Origin: Aerococcus sp.
GTDB taxonomy: Bacteria > Bacillota > Bacilli > Lactobacillales > Aerococcaceae
Assembly: GCA_022768285.1 (NCBI GenBank)
Contig: JALEMJ010000017.1
Coordinates: forward strand, 1 to 36,963
Direction: 5' to 3'
DNA: 36,963 bases
Part shown: positions 8,075 through 15,752 of the stretch, piece by piece
Layout: each line of letters opens with the position of its first letter
How positions within the stretch are numbered: the stretch's first letter is position 1
The notes under the pieces: model-generated
The model's database searches: none
What the model was told of the DNA's origin: nothing
What the model saw: only the letters and a program-made list of their open reading frames with translations
Program-made: the position numbers and the translations under genes

Positions 8075-9739
8075 ATGGCAATCAACAAGCCAAATATTGT
8101 TTTAGTTTTCGCAGATGATTTGGGAATCGGTGATGTTTCAGCATTTAATGACGATGCACAATTTAAAACACCGAATATCGATCAGTTAGCGAAACGTGGC
8201 ATGATGTTTACCGACTCGCATGCTACTTCTGCACTATGCACGCCTTCTCGCTATGGTTTATTAACTGGACGATATAATTGGCGTTCACGCCTCAAGAGTA
8301 GCGTCATTCCTGGTGATGCATTAACCTTAATTGAAAAGGATCGCTATACGTTGCCACAATTATTAAAGGACAATGGTTATAATACAGCAGCTGTTGGTAA
8401 ATGGCACTTAGGAATGGAATGGGAACTTACCGGTAATAAAGATTATGAAGCATACGGGTTAGATCGTGAAAGTGCCGAAAAAATTGCTGCTAAAGATCAA
8501 AAAGGTCGCCCCTACTTCGGTAATTCAACGGGTGAATCAGCTGTACGTGGACTAGATATCGACTTTACCAAGCCGATCAAATTTGGTCCGATCGATTACG
8601 GATTTGATTATTTCTATGGCACGCCCGCCTCTCTCGATCAAGGACCGTTTGTCGTTGTCGAAAATGACAAGGTTTTGAGTACTCCTGCGAATGTCATGGG
8701 GAATGCAAATATCTCACGTAACAGCTCCGTCACTAGTCGCTCTGTTGAACCTGGTGTTGCTGCACCGGAATACAGTCCATATCATATTCCAGATATCGTG
8801 CAAGACAAAGCTATGGCCGTTCTTGACGAACTGTCTGAAAAAGAAGAACCGTTCTTCCTTTACTATCCTAACCATCTTGTTCACGGGCCGATCATCCCAC
8901 AGGAACGTTTCCGCGGTCGATCAGGTATCGGTAACTATGGTGACTTTGTGCTCCAGCTGGATAGTTATGTCGGTGAAATGATCGATTTCTTGGATGACAA
9001 AGGCATCTTTGACGACACTATCTTCATCTTTACTTCAGATAACGGTGTTAGTTCAATCATTGGCCTCGATGAATTGAAAGCTAAAGGCCACGACTCAAGC
9101 GCAGGCTACCGTGGTCACAAAATGCAGATTTGGGAAGGTGGTCACCGCGAACCAACAATCGTTTCCTACCCTAAGATGATCAAAGGCGGTTCCACTACTG
9201 ATCAGATGGTATCGCATGCCGATTTTTATGCCACAATTGCGGAACTCTTGGGACAGAGTTACGGTGACGATGTCGCCGAAGATAGTTACTCTAATTACTC
9301 TCTATGGCGAGGAAAAGATGAACCAGTTCGGGAAGATATTGTCTACTCCAGCGGTAATGGTGGCTTCTCCATTCGCCGTGATTTCTGGAAATTAGTACTC
9401 GTCAAGGATGGCGGTGTATTCCGTGACTATGATCGGGATGTTGAAACATATAAGGATACGTTTAAACCAACAGAGCTATACGATTTGAGAGATGACATCA
9501 GCGAAACCAATAATGTAATTGATGAACATCCAGATATTGTCAAATCATTGATGGATGCCCTAACTACTTATATTAAAGAAGGTCGTTCTACTGAAGGCAA
9601 GAAACAGGATAACGCCCCTGATCAACCGACAGGTGATTGGGAACAATTAATCTGGATGGATGGCTACGAAGATTACGTGAAGGAACTCAATCAAAAAAGC
9701 GGAGAAGTAGGTGGACATTTTGCCAGAAGCAAAGAATGA
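8075..9739 (+). CDS. Sulfatase, Cys-type, S1 (arylsulfatase) family
   Basis: A 554-residue sulfatase that hydrolyses sulfate esters. ATG 8075 is preferred to ATG 8066 because the AAAGGGAGG ribosome site abuts the latter. Residues: Asp14-Asp15 in FADDLG (Ca2+ ligands), the sulfatase signature CTPSR with Cys55 (the residue converted to formylglycine) followed by YGLLTGR, KWHLG with Lys109 and His111, and FTSDNG with Asp322-Asn323. There is no signal peptide: the protein begins MAINKPNIVLVFADD, already the first core strand. It therefore should act in the cytoplasm on an imported sulfate ester, unlike many secreted sulfatases. The next gene encodes the enzyme needed to activate Cys55. The substrate (aryl, choline or sugar sulfate) cannot be told from sequence alone. 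Confidence 0.9.
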   Translation: MAINKPNIVLVFADDLGIGDVSAFNDDAQFKTPNIDQLAKRGMMFTDSHATSALCTPSRYGLLTGRYNWRSRLKSSVIPGDALTLIEKDRYTLPQLLKDNGYNTAAVGKWHLGMEWELTGNKDYEAYGLDRESAEKIAAKDQKGRPYFGNSTGESAVRGLDIDFTKPIKFGPIDYGFDYFYGTPASLDQGPFVVVENDKVLSTPANVMGNANISRNSSVTSRSVEPGVAAPEYSPYHIPDIVQDKAMAVLDELSEKEEPFFLYYPNHLVHGPIIPQERFRGRSGIGNYGDFVLQLDSYVGEMIDFLDDKGIFDDTIFIFTSDNGVSSIIGLDELKAKGHDSSAGYRGHKMQIWEGGHREPTIVSYPKMIKGGSTTDQMVSHADFYATIAELLGQSYGDDVAEDSYSNYSLWRGKDEPVREDIVYSSGNGGFSIRRDFWKLVLVKDGGVFRDYDRDVETYKDTFKPTELYDLRDDISETNNVIDEHPDIVKSLMDALTTYIKEGRSTEGKKQDNAPDQPTGDWEQLIWMDGYEDYVKELNQKSGEVGGHFARSKE

Positions 9740-10601
9740 AATGATTCCCCTCGAGGGTGGGACATTTACGATGGGAACAGATAGTACGGTTGGATTTGAA
9801 GTTGACCGTGAGAATCCGAGCCTTCAAGTCACGGTAGAACCATTTTCTATATCGAAATATACCATTACTAATGAAGAATTTTTGCAGTTCTTCTTGGATA
9901 CCGGCTATATCACGGATGCGGAGCGGTTCGGTTCCTCTCATGTCTTCCACCTATTGCTCGATGATGAAACGAAGAAAACATCTGTTCCAATCAGTGAAGA
10001 AGCCAATTGGTGGTATGAAGTTCCCGGTGCGAACTGGCGTAAGCCAGAAGGTGGCAATTCAACTATTGCTGACCGAATGGATCATCCCGTAGTTCATATA
10101 TCCTGGAACGATGCGAATGCGTACGCTAAATGGGCAGGTAAACGCCTGCCGACTGAAGCAGAATGGGAATTTGCAGCTCGCGGTGGTAAAGAAAATCTGA
10201 CCTTTCCTTGGGGTGATGATTTGCAGCCGGATGGAAAGTTTATGGCTAATACTTTCCAGGGCGAATTTCCTTCCCGCAATTCAGAAGCAGATGGTTTCCT
10301 CGGTACCGCACCCGTCAAAACCTATTCTCCGAATGACTACGGTTTATACCAGGTTATCGGTAATGTTTGGGAATGGTGCTTAAATCCTGGGCGCATTTCG
10401 CTCGATACCTTCCAAACTAAGACTCGTGACGACTTCATAAACGAGAACAATCAGTACAGCCAAGCATTGTACGCATTAAAAGGAGGTTCTTTCCTCTGCC
10501 ATTGTTCCTATTGTCGTCGCTATCGCATCGCTGGGCGCAATGCCAATACCGCTCTATCCTCTTCAAGCAACACAGGATTCCGTGTCGTTGAGAGTTTATA
10601 G
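9711..10601 (+). CDS. Formylglycine-generating enzyme (sulfatase-modifying factor)
   Basis: A 296-residue protein of the FGE-sulfatase family that oxidises the sulfatase signature Cys to C-alpha-formylglycine using O2 and copper. Landmarks are GGTFTMGTD at the N-terminus, HPVVHISWNDANAYAKWAG, RLPTEAEWEFAARGG, FPWGDD and NVWEWCLNP. The active-site segment is GGSFLCHCSYCRRYRIAGR, with Cys263 and Cys268 at the positions of the two copper-binding catalytic cysteines. An extra Cys265 sits between them where I expect a non-Cys residue. Start GTG 9711 has GGAG 6 nt upstream. TTG 9720 or ATG 9741 are alternatives, but both have poorer ribosome sites. It overlaps the sulfatase by 29 nt, implying translational coupling and a dedicated substrate. 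It ends the operon, with a terminator 16 nt later. Confidence 0.9.
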   Translation: MDILPEAKNEMIPLEGGTFTMGTDSTVGFEVDRENPSLQVTVEPFSISKYTITNEEFLQFFLDTGYITDAERFGSSHVFHLLLDDETKKTSVPISEEANWWYEVPGANWRKPEGGNSTIADRMDHPVVHISWNDANAYAKWAGKRLPTEAEWEFAARGGKENLTFPWGDDLQPDGKFMANTFQGEFPSRNSEADGFLGTAPVKTYSPNDYGLYQVIGNVWEWCLNPGRISLDTFQTKTRDDFINENNQYSQALYALKGGSFLCHCSYCRRYRIAGRNANTALSSSSNTGFRVVESL

Positions 10602-10617
10602 CTGATCACTGATTGAT

Positions 10618-10650
10618 AAGCACTTTCGCAATATAGGAAGTGCTTTTTTG
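10618..10650 (+). terminator. Terminator of the sulfatase operon
   Basis: AAGCACTT (10618-10625) pairs with AAGTGCTT (10638-10645), followed by a T run. Confidence 0.85.
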
Positions 10651-10723
10651 TTGGAATGCATTAGTGTCTACATCTATAAGATTATTGGAACAATGGATTG
10701 AAGCCTGACAATTCTAAATATAT

Positions 10724-10738
10724 AATTTTCAGAAAATT
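10724..10738. promoter_or_regulatory. CodY box upstream of the first brnQ
   Basis: AATTTTCAGAAAATT matches the published CodY consensus AATTTTCWGAAAATT at all 15 positions. It ends 11 nt before a candidate -35, so CodY with branched-chain amino acids and GTP could repress, or otherwise control, the downstream carrier. Confidence 0.8.
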
Positions 10739-10749
10739 TGTAAATATTG

Positions 10750-10778
10750 TTCAAAAATTGAAGCGACTCTGATAAACT
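10750..10778 (+). promoter_or_regulatory. Candidate promoter of the first brnQ
   Basis: TTCAAA (10750-10755), a 17-nt spacer, then TAAACT (10773-10778) preceded by an extended -10 TGA. Both hexamers match four of six positions. Confidence 0.45.
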
Positions 10779-10827
10779 ATATCTCATCGCTAAAGGATAC
10801 TTTACGAATACAGAAAGGAGGATAATA

Positions 10828-12141
10828 ATGAAAAATCATGATATTTTGGCAATGGGTTTTATGTTGTTTGCAATGTTTTTCGGTGCCGGAAATTTAATTT
10901 TTCCCGTAGGTTTAGGATACGAGGCTGGTAATCATTATATCAATGCGATGATTGGTTTTATGCTGACTGGTATTGGTCTCCCCCTGTTGACTATGATTGC
11001 CGGAAGTTTTTCTAACAATGGTTATCCAGGATTACTAGATCTGGTACATCCGCTATTCTCTACTGTTTTCCTTATTATTGTATATGTCATGATAGGACCT
11101 CTGTCTGCAATTCCGCGGACTGCAACCACTTCATACGAAATGGCGATTATGCCCTTGAACGGTGAAACGAGTCATTGGCTGTTATTTATCTTTTCAATTA
11201 TATTTTTCGTAGTAGTATTATATCTCTCCCTATCACCAAATAATTTAGCTGATGCGATTGGAAAATATCTGACGCCTGCTCTGCTGCTCACGATTGGCAT
11301 ATTAATTATTCGTAGCCTGATAATGTACACATCCCACGGCCCATCGCTTGCTAGTGAGCGATTCAATACGGTACCGGCGCTCACTAGCGGTTTCCTTGAT
11401 GGCTATCTGACGATGGACTCGATGGGAGCTCTCGCTTTTACATTAGTGTTAAGTAGTACCATCAAACAGTTTGGCATCACAGATATTCGCGAAGCCATAG
11501 CAGGTTCAGTCCGTTCATCCCTGGTGGCAAGCGGTTTACTCGGAATCATCTACTTTTTACTCGGCTGGATCGGCAATCGCGCGGGAATAACACATATACC
11601 TGCAGCACAAAACCCTGGGGCTTATATCCTCGTTCAAACTGCAGAAGAAGGATTCGGTAAAATAGGGGTTATTATTTTAGGCATAATCGTATTATTAGCG
11701 TGCATTACTACAGCAACAGGCCTGGTATCATCAGTTGCGAGTTACTTTCATCAGCGCTTTCCTGAACTAAGCTATCGCTGGTTAGCTATCGCTATAACAA
11801 TCTTTTCCTGTGCTGTTGCAAATTTAGGATTGAACGAGATTCTTAAAATCAGCACGCCCTTTTTAGCAATCGTATATCCCGTAACGATCACTATTGTTTT
11901 TGCGCTATTATTTATCAGATGGCAATCCGGACCAAAGTTAAGTATTCAGCTTGCTATTGCAACCGTAACACTCATTAGTGTGCTCTCCGTCCTTGCAAGA
12001 AGTGGTACTCCTATGCTGTCCTGGCTAGCATTTCTTCCATTATATAGCTTGCAATTAGAATGGGTGCTCCCTACTGTTATTGCTTTTGTTATTGGCTATG
12101 TTATCGGCTCTCCAAGAGAAACAATACAATTTAGTGATTAG
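10828..12141 (+). CDS. brnQ: Branched-chain amino acid transport carrier BrnQ, copy 1
   Basis: A 437-residue membrane carrier of the LIVCS family, which takes up Leu, Ile and Val with Na+ or H+. The N-terminus MGFMLFAMFFGAGNLIFPVGLG is the family hallmark (FAMFFGAGNLIFP). Further matches are the GIGLPLL segment, IPRTATTSYEM, and the GYLTMDSMGALAF region. About twelve hydrophobic helices are visible and the length is usual for BrnQ. An AGAAAGGAGG ribosome site sits just before the ATG. It is followed after 124 nt by a close paralogue with its own promoter. A perfect CodY box upstream ties it to amino acid starvation control. Confidence 0.93.
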   Translation: MKNHDILAMGFMLFAMFFGAGNLIFPVGLGYEAGNHYINAMIGFMLTGIGLPLLTMIAGSFSNNGYPGLLDLVHPLFSTVFLIIVYVMIGPLSAIPRTATTSYEMAIMPLNGETSHWLLFIFSIIFFVVVLYLSLSPNNLADAIGKYLTPALLLTIGILIIRSLIMYTSHGPSLASERFNTVPALTSGFLDGYLTMDSMGALAFTLVLSSTIKQFGITDIREAIAGSVRSSLVASGLLGIIYFLLGWIGNRAGITHIPAAQNPGAYILVQTAEEGFGKIGVIILGIIVLLACITTATGLVSSVASYFHQRFPELSYRWLAIAITIFSCAVANLGLNEILKISTPFLAIVYPVTITIVFALLFIRWQSGPKLSIQLAIATVTLISVLSVLARSGTPMLSWLAFLPLYSLQLEWVLPTVIAFVIGYVIGSPRETIQFSD

Positions 12142-12203
12142 CTGAAATGCCCACTAACCACTCAATTTCTTAACATTCCGTTTAAAGAACTGTCAATTGG
12201 TCG

Positions 12204-12232
12204 TTGCATAGCGATAATATACAGAATATAAT
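12204..12232 (+). promoter_or_regulatory. Promoter of the second brnQ
   Basis: TTGCAT (12204-12209), a 17-nt spacer and a perfect TATAAT (12227-12232), 33 nt before the ATG at 12266. No CodY-like box is seen here. Confidence 0.65.
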
Positions 12233-12265
12233 GAATAACTATATTTATAAGAAAGGATGTTTGCC

Positions 12266-13576
12266 ATGAAAAAGAAGGATATCTTCATTATTGGGCTGAT
12301 GCTATTTGCAATGTTCTTCGGCGCAGGTAATTTAATCTTTCCGGTGTCGATCGGATTTGAATCGGGGCCACACTATATTGCCACAATGCTCGGTTTCATG
12401 ATCACAGGCATTGGTTTGCCGTTGCTGACAATGATTGCTGGTAGTTTCTCCGCCAATGGATACCCTAGCCTTTTAAATCAGATTAGTCCATTTTTTTCGA
12501 CTATTTTTTTAGTGCTCGTTTATATTATGATTGGTCCTTTTTCAGGTATTCCAAGAACGGCAACGACATCATATGAAATGGGAGTTGTACCACTGATTGG
12601 TGCCTCAAGTCACTTATCACTATTCCTATTCACAGCTATATTTTTTGCAATTGTCTTATTTCTCGCACTGTCACCAGACGATTTATCCGATGCCATTGGA
12701 AAATATTTAACACCTGCGCTACTTATTACTATCGGGTTGTTAATTATCCGTAGCATTATGATCTATCATACCAACGATCACTCATTAGCGAGCGAGCGCT
12801 TTATGAATTCGTCAGCACCAACTATTGGTTTTCTAGAAGGTTACTTAACAATGGATTCCATTGCAGCAATGGCCTTCACCCTCGTATTAAGTAGCTCAAT
12901 TCGCCAACGTGGTGTAACAACACCTAATGCTATGTTATCGAGTGCAGTGCGTGCATCTCTAATTGCGAGCGTACTGTTGGGCATTATTTATTTATTACTT
13001 GGATGGATTGGTAATTATACGAGTGTTACAACGATCCCTAATGAACAGAATGCTGGTACTTACCTCCTTGTTGCCGCATCAAAAGAAGGATTCGGTTCTT
13101 TAGGAATGATTGTACTTGGACTAGTTGTTTTTCTTGCCTGTCTTACTACAGCTACAGGCTTAATTTCAGCAGTCGCTAGCTACTTCCACGGCTTAATGCC
13201 AAAAATTAGCTATCGCTTGCTCGCTATCATAATTACATTCATTGCATTTGTCCTGGCCAACTTAGGATTGAATCAGATTCTAGCCATTAGTTCACCAATC
13301 TTATCCATCCTTTACCCAATTACAATTACAATTGTACTATTGCTATTATTCCTGCGTTGGGTAAACGGACCGAAACTGACGATTCAATTGGCAATTACTT
13401 TTGTAACAGTCGTAAGTGTGCCCACAACACTTTCTCGCCTAGGGTTACCAGGTCTCCAATGGTTAGCATATTTACCATTATTTGAGCTACAACTCGAATG
13501 GCTTCCTTTCATGTTAGCAGGTGCAGTTATCGGTTTCCTCTTCGGTTCCCGAAAGAAACAGCTGCAACTCAATTAG
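12266..13576 (+). CDS. brnQ: Branched-chain amino acid transport carrier BrnQ, copy 2
   Basis: A 436-residue paralogue of the preceding carrier, sharing the FAMFFGAGNLIFPV start, GIGLPLLTMIAGSF, IPRTATTSYEMG and GYLTMDSIAAMAF. ATG 12266 is chosen because GAAAGG lies 8 nt upstream; an in-frame ATG at 12257 overlaps that ribosome site. The copies are similar along their full length, with indels and divergent loops, so the duplication is not recent. The different upstream elements (no CodY box here) suggest the two carriers are expressed under different conditions or differ in affinity. A terminator follows 17 nt after the stop. Confidence 0.93.
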   Translation: MKKKDIFIIGLMLFAMFFGAGNLIFPVSIGFESGPHYIATMLGFMITGIGLPLLTMIAGSFSANGYPSLLNQISPFFSTIFLVLVYIMIGPFSGIPRTATTSYEMGVVPLIGASSHLSLFLFTAIFFAIVLFLALSPDDLSDAIGKYLTPALLITIGLLIIRSIMIYHTNDHSLASERFMNSSAPTIGFLEGYLTMDSIAAMAFTLVLSSSIRQRGVTTPNAMLSSAVRASLIASVLLGIIYLLLGWIGNYTSVTTIPNEQNAGTYLLVAASKEGFGSLGMIVLGLVVFLACLTTATGLISAVASYFHGLMPKISYRLLAIIITFIAFVLANLGLNQILAISSPILSILYPITITIVLLLLFLRWVNGPKLTIQLAITFVTVVSVPTTLSRLGLPGLQWLAYLPLFELQLEWLPFMLAGAVIGFLFGSRKKQLQLN

Positions 13577-13593
13577 TATAAAAATTTTAAGCG

Positions 13594-13629
13594 AACACAT
13601 GCTCCATATTATGAAGTATGTGTTTTTTA
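13594..13629 (+). terminator. Terminator of brnQ copy 2
   Basis: AACACAT (13594-13600) pairs with ATGTGTT (13618-13624), followed by TTTT. The stem is modest, but the position directly after the stop fits. Confidence 0.65.
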
Positions 13630-13660
13630 ATCTAACCGTACGATTATTCTTTCTCAAAAA

Positions 13661-13693
13661 CAAAAAAAGCTTCCGCAAGTATGCGAAAGCTTT
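13661..13693 (-). terminator. Terminator of the nucleoside deoxyribosyltransferase gene
   Basis: AAAGCTTcCGCA (13666-13677) and TGCGaAAGCTTT (13682-13693) form a stem with one internal mismatch and an AGTA loop. The A7 run at 13662-13668 gives a U-tract on the minus transcript. Confidence 0.85.
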
Positions 13694-13716
13694 GAATAGA
13701 TGTAGAGGATGACTCA

Positions 13717-14214
13717 CTAAATGATTTTGAAGTTATCTCCTAAATCTTCAATGGTATTGCTCTTCATCATATTGAAATTATAGGTTTCTAATTCTTCGAT
13801 GTCTTGCTTAATGAAGTAAGTAGCTGATTGTGCAACCATCAAATTAATATGAATTTCCTTATCTAACGAATCACCATGGGATAGAAAAACAACGACGGCC
13901 GGTTTATGATTAGCTGTCATAAACCCTAATTCCATATTGCAGCCTTCGTCCTGTTCATCGACATCCATCAAGAAGACACCGAGATCTGCAGTTCCCATAC
14001 CGTTGCGATCGTTTTGGTATGTTTTAACTTGCCATTCAAATGAGCCAAAGAGTCCAGTCGTATCATCGATATCGACATCTTTGTATTGATTTGCCCACGG
14101 ATTATAGATATTATCAATCGTTGGGTTCTTTTCTAGCGCTTCAACTGCGCGACGTACCCATTCTGCTTGATAGTCGTTATAATTCGAACATGCAAGATAA
14201 GTATTCATTATCAT
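13717..14214 (-). CDS. ntd: Nucleoside 2-deoxyribosyltransferase
   Basis: A 165-residue enzyme of nucleoside salvage that transfers the deoxyribosyl group between purine and pyrimidine bases in the cytoplasm. It resembles the type II enzyme of Lactobacillus leichmannii along its length. Shared features are ALEKNPTIDN...NQYKDV, the TYQNDRNGM stretch followed by DLGVF, and CNMELGFM, where Glu95 is the catalytic nucleophile (GMELGYA in the reference). The INLMVAQSATYFIK segment also aligns. The length is close to the usual ~157 residues. ATG 14214 has GAGG 6 nt upstream; a second ATG two codons later is possible. It is monocistronic and divergent from the V-ATPase operon. Confidence 0.88.
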   Translation of the reverse strand: MIMNTYLACSNYNDYQAEWVRRAVEALEKNPTIDNIYNPWANQYKDVDIDDTTGLFGSFEWQVKTYQNDRNGMGTADLGVFLMDVDEQDEGCNMELGFMTANHKPAVVVFLSHGDSLDKEIHINLMVAQSATYFIKQDIEELETYNFNMMKSNTIEDLGDNFKII

Positions 14215-14242
14215 CTATACCTCAATTCCTTAGGATATTTTG

Positions 14243-14251
14243 ATTATAGCA
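14243..14251 (-). promoter_or_regulatory. Extended -10 promoter of ntd
   Basis: The minus strand reads TGCTATAAT, a perfect -10 with a TGn extension, 29 nt before the ATG. No clear -35 is seen, as is common for extended -10 promoters. Confidence 0.6.
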
Positions 14252-14321
14252 TAGATGAAATAAATAATAGTTTATAAAAAGCATACATGAAAAAATTTTT
14301 TAATTAGAAATATTAATTTTA

Positions 14322-14349
14322 TTGTAATCGCGCGAATGAATACTATAAT
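14322..14349 (+). promoter_or_regulatory. Promoter of the V-type ATPase operon
   Basis: TTGTAA (14322-14327), a 16-nt spacer and a perfect TATAAT (14344-14349), 46 nt upstream of the first operon start codon. Confidence 0.7.
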
Positions 14350-14395
14350 CAGATGTGGATCTTTGATCTAATCTCTATATAAAGGTGGGATGATA

Positions 14396-14725
14396 ATGGA
14401 TAAAACGATCAATCGCCTATTTCGTATTGAACGTGACTCTGAAGATGTGGCTGTACGGCTCTCAGAGGAGAAGAAAGAATTGAAAGCACAGTACGATAAG
14501 AAAAAAGATGATTATCTTTCGTCTACACGTGAAGAGCTCAATACGCAGCTGGATCAAATGCGGCAAGATTTTGAATCAAAACGCCAGGAAAAAGAATCTG
14601 ACATTAATCAAAAACATGAAGCCACAGTACAGACGATTAAGCATATTGTTGAAGAAGATGAATATCGTTTTGTAGACCAGTTCCTCGAAGGATTGACGAA
14701 GTTAGGAGTCGCTACGGATGAATAA
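14396..14725 (+). CDS. ntpF: V-type ATPase peripheral-stalk subunit (NtpF, G/H type)
   Basis: A 109-residue, highly charged protein that is almost wholly predicted coiled coil (RLSEEKKELKAQYDKKKDDY, then FESKRQEKESDINQKHEATV). This fits the G/H-type peripheral-stalk subunit that pairs with subunit E. ATG 14396 is preferred to ATG 14390, which lies directly against the AAAGGTGGG ribosome site. It is the first gene of the operon and overlaps subunit C by 8 nt. Coiled coils are weak evidence for homology on their own, so the call rests on position and size. Confidence 0.75.
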   Translation: MDKTINRLFRIERDSEDVAVRLSEEKKELKAQYDKKKDDYLSSTREELNTQLDQMRQDFESKRQEKESDINQKHEATVQTIKHIVEEDEYRFVDQFLEGLTKLGVATDE

Positions 14726-15731
14726 GTATACAGCGTTAAACACCAAAATTCGTGGTATGACAAATCATCTGCTGACTGAAGAGGATTGGATGCAGCTGCA
14801 GCAGGCAAACTCGTTACGAACGATTTACCAGGTACTCTCCAATCATCAAACCTATCAGGAAGTACTTGCTTATTTAAATGCTGAACGTCTATCAGTGCCA
14901 TTAATGACTGAAGCAGTCGTTGAAGCTGAATTTGTTAATTTCTATAAAATGTATTTGTTTGCTGATCAGAAGCAGCGGGATGTCCTCCGTATATACGGAT
15001 TGACGATTGAAGCTGATTTTATTCATCGCGTCATGAAGTTTCACGAAGCAGGCTTACCGTTCCGCTTGCTGTATCCAAAGTACATTCACTATCTCGACAA
15101 TCATGCTGGATTTGATACTGCCCAATCACTGTTGAGCACAAACATGCAGCAATTAATTCAAACATTTCAAGGAACAGATTTTGCACCTTTCTTTGAAAAT
15201 GCGCGCGATCTTTTTAATGAGAATAACTACAATCACCACCTTTTTGAGGAAACGTTTGAACGTTATCTTTATGTTCTTGTTCTCAAAAAATTATCGCATG
15301 AATTGAGTGGCAAGCAGCAAAAAGCAATGCTTGATCTTTTCGGGACAAAGGTAGATATTGATAATCTAGCTATCATTTATCGCTTGAAATTTTACTATCA
15401 TCTATCAGAGGATCAGATTCGTGAGCAATTGCTGCCGTATGGTGCCAAATTGAATGATCAGATGAAAGAAAGTCTGATTCAAGCAGCGGATTTACCAACC
15501 TATACGAATTTGGTGTACGATGCGGGTTACGGTGATTTAATTGCTCAGAACGATGAGCATATCGTATCCAGAAAAGAAGAAAATGAGTGGTTACAGGAAA
15601 TACAGGCACGAAGCATTCGTCAAATGCCAAATTCCCTGTTCCCTGCTATACATTATCTGGAATATAAACACAATAATGAGACGTTACCACTGGTTCGAAT
15701 TATTGAGCACGTTGGATTTCAGATTTCTTAA
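14718..15731 (+). CDS. ntpC: V-type ATPase subunit C (d-type)
   Basis: A 337-residue soluble helical protein, the usual size of the bacterial C/d subunit that caps the membrane rotor and connects the central stalk to the K ring. The N-terminus YTALNTKIRGMTNHLLTEED and the helix-rich body (FYKMYLFADQKQRDVLRIYG, later DIDNLAIIYRLKFYYHLSE) fit PF01992. The DNLAIIYRLK segment is typical. ATG 14718 overlaps the preceding stop, with AGGAG 9 nt upstream. In the Enterococcus hirae operon this gene follows ntpE, whereas here it precedes the I subunit. Confidence 0.85.
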   Translation: MNKYTALNTKIRGMTNHLLTEEDWMQLQQANSLRTIYQVLSNHQTYQEVLAYLNAERLSVPLMTEAVVEAEFVNFYKMYLFADQKQRDVLRIYGLTIEADFIHRVMKFHEAGLPFRLLYPKYIHYLDNHAGFDTAQSLLSTNMQQLIQTFQGTDFAPFFENARDLFNENNYNHHLFEETFERYLYVLVLKKLSHELSGKQQKAMLDLFGTKVDIDNLAIIYRLKFYYHLSEDQIREQLLPYGAKLNDQMKESLIQAADLPTYTNLVYDAGYGDLIAQNDEHIVSRKEENEWLQEIQARSIRQMPNSLFPAIHYLEYKHNNETLPLVRIIEHVGFQIS

Positions 15732-15752
15732 TAAAAGAAAGGAGTGTTAAAT

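Noticed and set aside
10650-10827. T-box riboswitch upstream of brnQ
   Set aside because: No T-box core sequence or antiterminator/terminator pair is seen; the CodY box explains amino acid control better.
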